Assembly (NCBI GenBank): GCA_040766745.1
Contig: JAXGPX010000002.1
Coordinates: 558,001 to 622,000, forward strand
DNA from: JAXGPX01 sp040766745
GTDB taxonomy: Bacteria; Bacillota; Sulfobacillia; Fermentithermobacillales; Fermentithermobacillaceae
Direction of reading: 5' to 3'
Length of the DNA: 64,000 nt
The position numbers were made by a program, and so were the translations under genes. Positions 62,253 through 64,000 of the stretch are shown one piece after another. The notes under the pieces are model-generated. The model was not told the DNA's origin. It made no database searches and saw nothing but the letters and a program-made list of their open reading frames with translations. The stretch's first letter is position 1. Every line of letters starts with the position of its first letter.

Positions 62253-63275
62253 ATGGCCTCAGGCAAATCTGAAGAATACAGCAAGGCAGGCGTTGATATT
62301 GACGCAGCCTCCGAATGGGTTTCCAGGATAAAGCGTTTGGCATCAAAGACGGGAAATGACGCAGTTCTGTCAGGGGTGGGAGGCTTTTCAGGCCTCTACG
62401 GCATGGAGAAATTTGGTTTCAAGAACCTGGTGCTGGCTTCAGGGGCTGATGGAGTCGGAACCAAGGTCATAATCGCGCAAATGATGGGCAAACACGATAC
62501 TGTAGGCATAGACCTGGTAGCCATGAATGCAGACGATATTGTGACCTCAGGTGCGGCCCCTCTTTTCTTTCTGGATTACATAGCAGGCGGGAACTTACAT
62601 CCTAACCTTGTTGAAGAAATAGTAAGCGGGGTAGTGGAAGGGTGTATAAGGGCAGGTTGTGCCTTGCTTGGCGGTGAAACAGCCCAAATGCCTGATCTTT
62701 ACGGGCCAGGTGAGTACGATCTTGCCGGTTTCTGCGTAGGAGCTCTGGATAAGAGCCAAATTGTTGACGGTAAGGATATTCGACAGGGTGACATACTTGT
62801 AGGCCTTGCATCTTCCGGACTGCATTCCAATGGCTATACACTTGCGCGGCATGTGTTCTTGGAAAAGGCCGGATGGAGTATTGACCGTCATGTAGAGGAT
62901 TTCGGAAGGACTCTAGGAGAAGAACTGCTTGAACCTACTCGCATATACGCACCTCTTATGTTGAAAATCCGGGACTCTGTACCACTAAAAGGTGCTGCCC
63001 ATATTACAGGCGGTGGTTTGGCCGAGAACATTCCCAGAATATTGCCGAAAGGGCTTACTATGAGGCTCAGCTGCGATTGGGAAGTTCCTAATGTGTTCAG
63101 TATCCTGCAAAGTTTGGGGCAGATATCTGATGACGAGATGTACAGGGTTTTCAACATGGGTATAGGTATGATGGCCATAGTGGCGCCAGGAGATGTTGAC
63201 AAGGTTATTCAGGCCAGCCACGATGCCGGTATTCCTTCTTTTGTGGCAGGTGAGATAGTTGACAACTGTGAATAG
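62253..63275 (+). CDS. purM: Phosphoribosylformylglycinamidine cyclo-ligase
   Basis: 340 residues (AIR synthetase). ATG 62253 with GGGAG upstream; the open frame back to 62121 lies in purF. Motifs SGADGVGTKVIIAQ, GGETAQMPDLY and ASSGLHSNGYTL are typical. The stop codon overlaps the purN start. Confidence 0.95.
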   Translation: MASGKSEEYSKAGVDIDAASEWVSRIKRLASKTGNDAVLSGVGGFSGLYGMEKFGFKNLVLASGADGVGTKVIIAQMMGKHDTVGIDLVAMNADDIVTSGAAPLFFLDYIAGGNLHPNLVEEIVSGVVEGCIRAGCALLGGETAQMPDLYGPGEYDLAGFCVGALDKSQIVDGKDIRQGDILVGLASSGLHSNGYTLARHVFLEKAGWSIDRHVEDFGRTLGEELLEPTRIYAPLMLKIRDSVPLKGAAHITGGGLAENIPRILPKGLTMRLSCDWEVPNVFSILQSLGQISDDEMYRVFNMGIGMMAIVAPGDVDKVIQASHDAGIPSFVAGEIVDNCE

Positions 63276-63906
63276 CAACAGGCTCGCCCTTGGGGTCCTG
63301 GTTTCGGGACGCGGCACTAACTTGCAGGCGATTCTTGACCGGTGCCAGGAGGGTAGCATACCTGCTGAGGTCAAGGTTGTAATTTCCAACAGGCCCCGGG
63401 TTCTGGCCCTGGACAGAGCAGCTGCAAAAGGGGTATCTGTCTATACAGTAGAGCCAAAATGCTTTGGTAAGTGGCCTCTCTGCAAGGAACCATACGAAGA
63501 AAAGCTAGTCGAGATTTTGGCATCGTACAACGTTGATCTTGTGGTACTTGCAGGCTACGACCGGTTAGCCGGCAATACCTTGCTGGATGCTTTTCCAATG
63601 AAAGTGATCAATGTACATCCTGCCATATTGCCTGCTTTTCCCGGGCTCAACGCCCAAAAACAAGCTTTGGATCACGGCGTCAAAATTGCCGGTGCATCTG
63701 TGTTCTTTGTAGACTTATCTGTTGACGGAGGCCCGATTATCATTCAGGACTCATGCAAAGTTTTGGAAGATGATACGGTTGAATCACTTTCTCAACGAAT
63801 TTTAGAGATAGAGCACAGGATTCTTCCTGAAGCAATCAGGTTGATAGCCGAAGGTAGGGCCAGGATCGATGGTAGGAAAGTTAGGATTTTGAGTTCTACT
63901 GAATAA
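63268..63906 (+). CDS. purN: Phosphoribosylglycinamide formyltransferase
   Basis: 212 residues from GTG 63268 (TTG 63259 would add three). 10-formyl-THF-dependent GAR transformylase: SGRGTNLQAIL at the phosphate site, catalytic residues in INVHPAILPAFPG (Asn, His) and SVDGGPII (Asp). Overlaps purM by 8 bases. Confidence 0.93.
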   Translation: MNSNRLALGVLVSGRGTNLQAILDRCQEGSIPAEVKVVISNRPRVLALDRAAAKGVSVYTVEPKCFGKWPLCKEPYEEKLVEILASYNVDLVVLAGYDRLAGNTLLDAFPMKVINVHPAILPAFPGLNAQKQALDHGVKIAGASVFFVDLSVDGGPIIIQDSCKVLEDDTVESLSQRILEIEHRILPEAIRLIAEGRARIDGRKVRILSSTE

Positions 63907-63925
63907 GTCAGTGGAGGTGCATCTA

Positions 63926-64000
63926 TTGAAACGTGCCATTCTAAGCGTAGCAGACAAAACAGGGATTGCAGGCCTGGCGAGAACATTGGTTAACCTTGGG
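63926..64000 (+). CDS. purH: Bifunctional PurH, 3' end cut by window
   Basis: Only the first 25 codons are visible, beginning with TTG 63926 behind GGAGG. The start MKRAILSVADKTGIAGLARTL is the N-terminus of the IMP cyclohydrolase domain of AICAR transformylase/IMP cyclohydrolase. Position after purN agrees. Confidence 0.85.
   Translation, partial: MKRAILSVADKTGIAGLARTLVNLG

Overview
The window looks like chromosomal DNA of an anaerobic member of the Bacillota (Clostridia or a related class). The gene order rpsE-rplO-secY-adk-map-infA-rpmJ-rpsM-rpsK-rpsD-rpoA-rplQ-ecfA1-ecfA2-ecfT-truA-rplM-rpsI-cwlD is typical of that group. Other pointers are a zinc-type S4 and L36, a CwlD spore-cortex amidase, a Stickland-type ornithine fermentation cluster, SLH-anchored surface protein, and frequent GTG/TTG starts behind strong GGAGG ribosome binding sites. 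I cannot name the genus. Base composition is moderate.

Layout: 1-11830 is the ribosomal/secretion/transcription superoperon tail with the ECF transporter module and cwlD; rpmD (L30) is absent from its usual place. 12034-18824 is an oxidative ornithine degradation operon (ord, ortA, ortB, oraS, oraE, MutL-like) without an ornithine racemase. 18838-22620 holds the poorly understood AmmeMemoRadiSam pair followed by a cyclic 2,3-diphosphoglycerate synthetase-like GTPase. 22779-31768 is a mixed region: a membrane GT2 with a large insertion, a short Gdt1-family protein, tRNA-Arg(CCG), a NYN nuclease-like protein, an FMN-binding lipoprotein, a secreted protein with a two-component system, ferredoxin, and an M19 dipeptidase. 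31769-42700 is accessory in character: a large SLH surface protein with a VWA domain, a divergent WYL regulator/GyrI-like pair, a winged-helix protein carrying a probable PD-(D/E)XK nuclease domain, about ten degenerate 61-bp tandem repeats, and a membrane-anchored GH18 hydrolase with a Gly/Pro minisatellite.

42772-49659 is a complete soluble chemotaxis operon (cheW, A, C, D, Y, B, R, X) with no receptor or flagellar gene in the window. 49782-54016 carries a DUF4015-type hydrolase and, on the minus strand, guaB and a polysaccharide deacetylase. 54295-57818 is a second MutL-like ATPase, apparently in an operon with a 476-residue protein of unknown function and a small membrane protein, with no mutase beside it. 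57892-64000 is purine metabolism: hpt, a purine permease and purE-F-M-N-H (purH cut by the window end), with a PspC-like gene divergent from hpt.

The best candidates for something undescribed are (i) the orphan MutL/unknown/small membrane module at 54295-57818, (ii) the winged-helix nuclease gene lying next to the 61-bp repeat array at 38887-40510, and (iii) the AmmeMemoRadiSam plus cDPG-synthetase-like block. Functional statements rest on recognised motifs and gene order only; no database search was possible.
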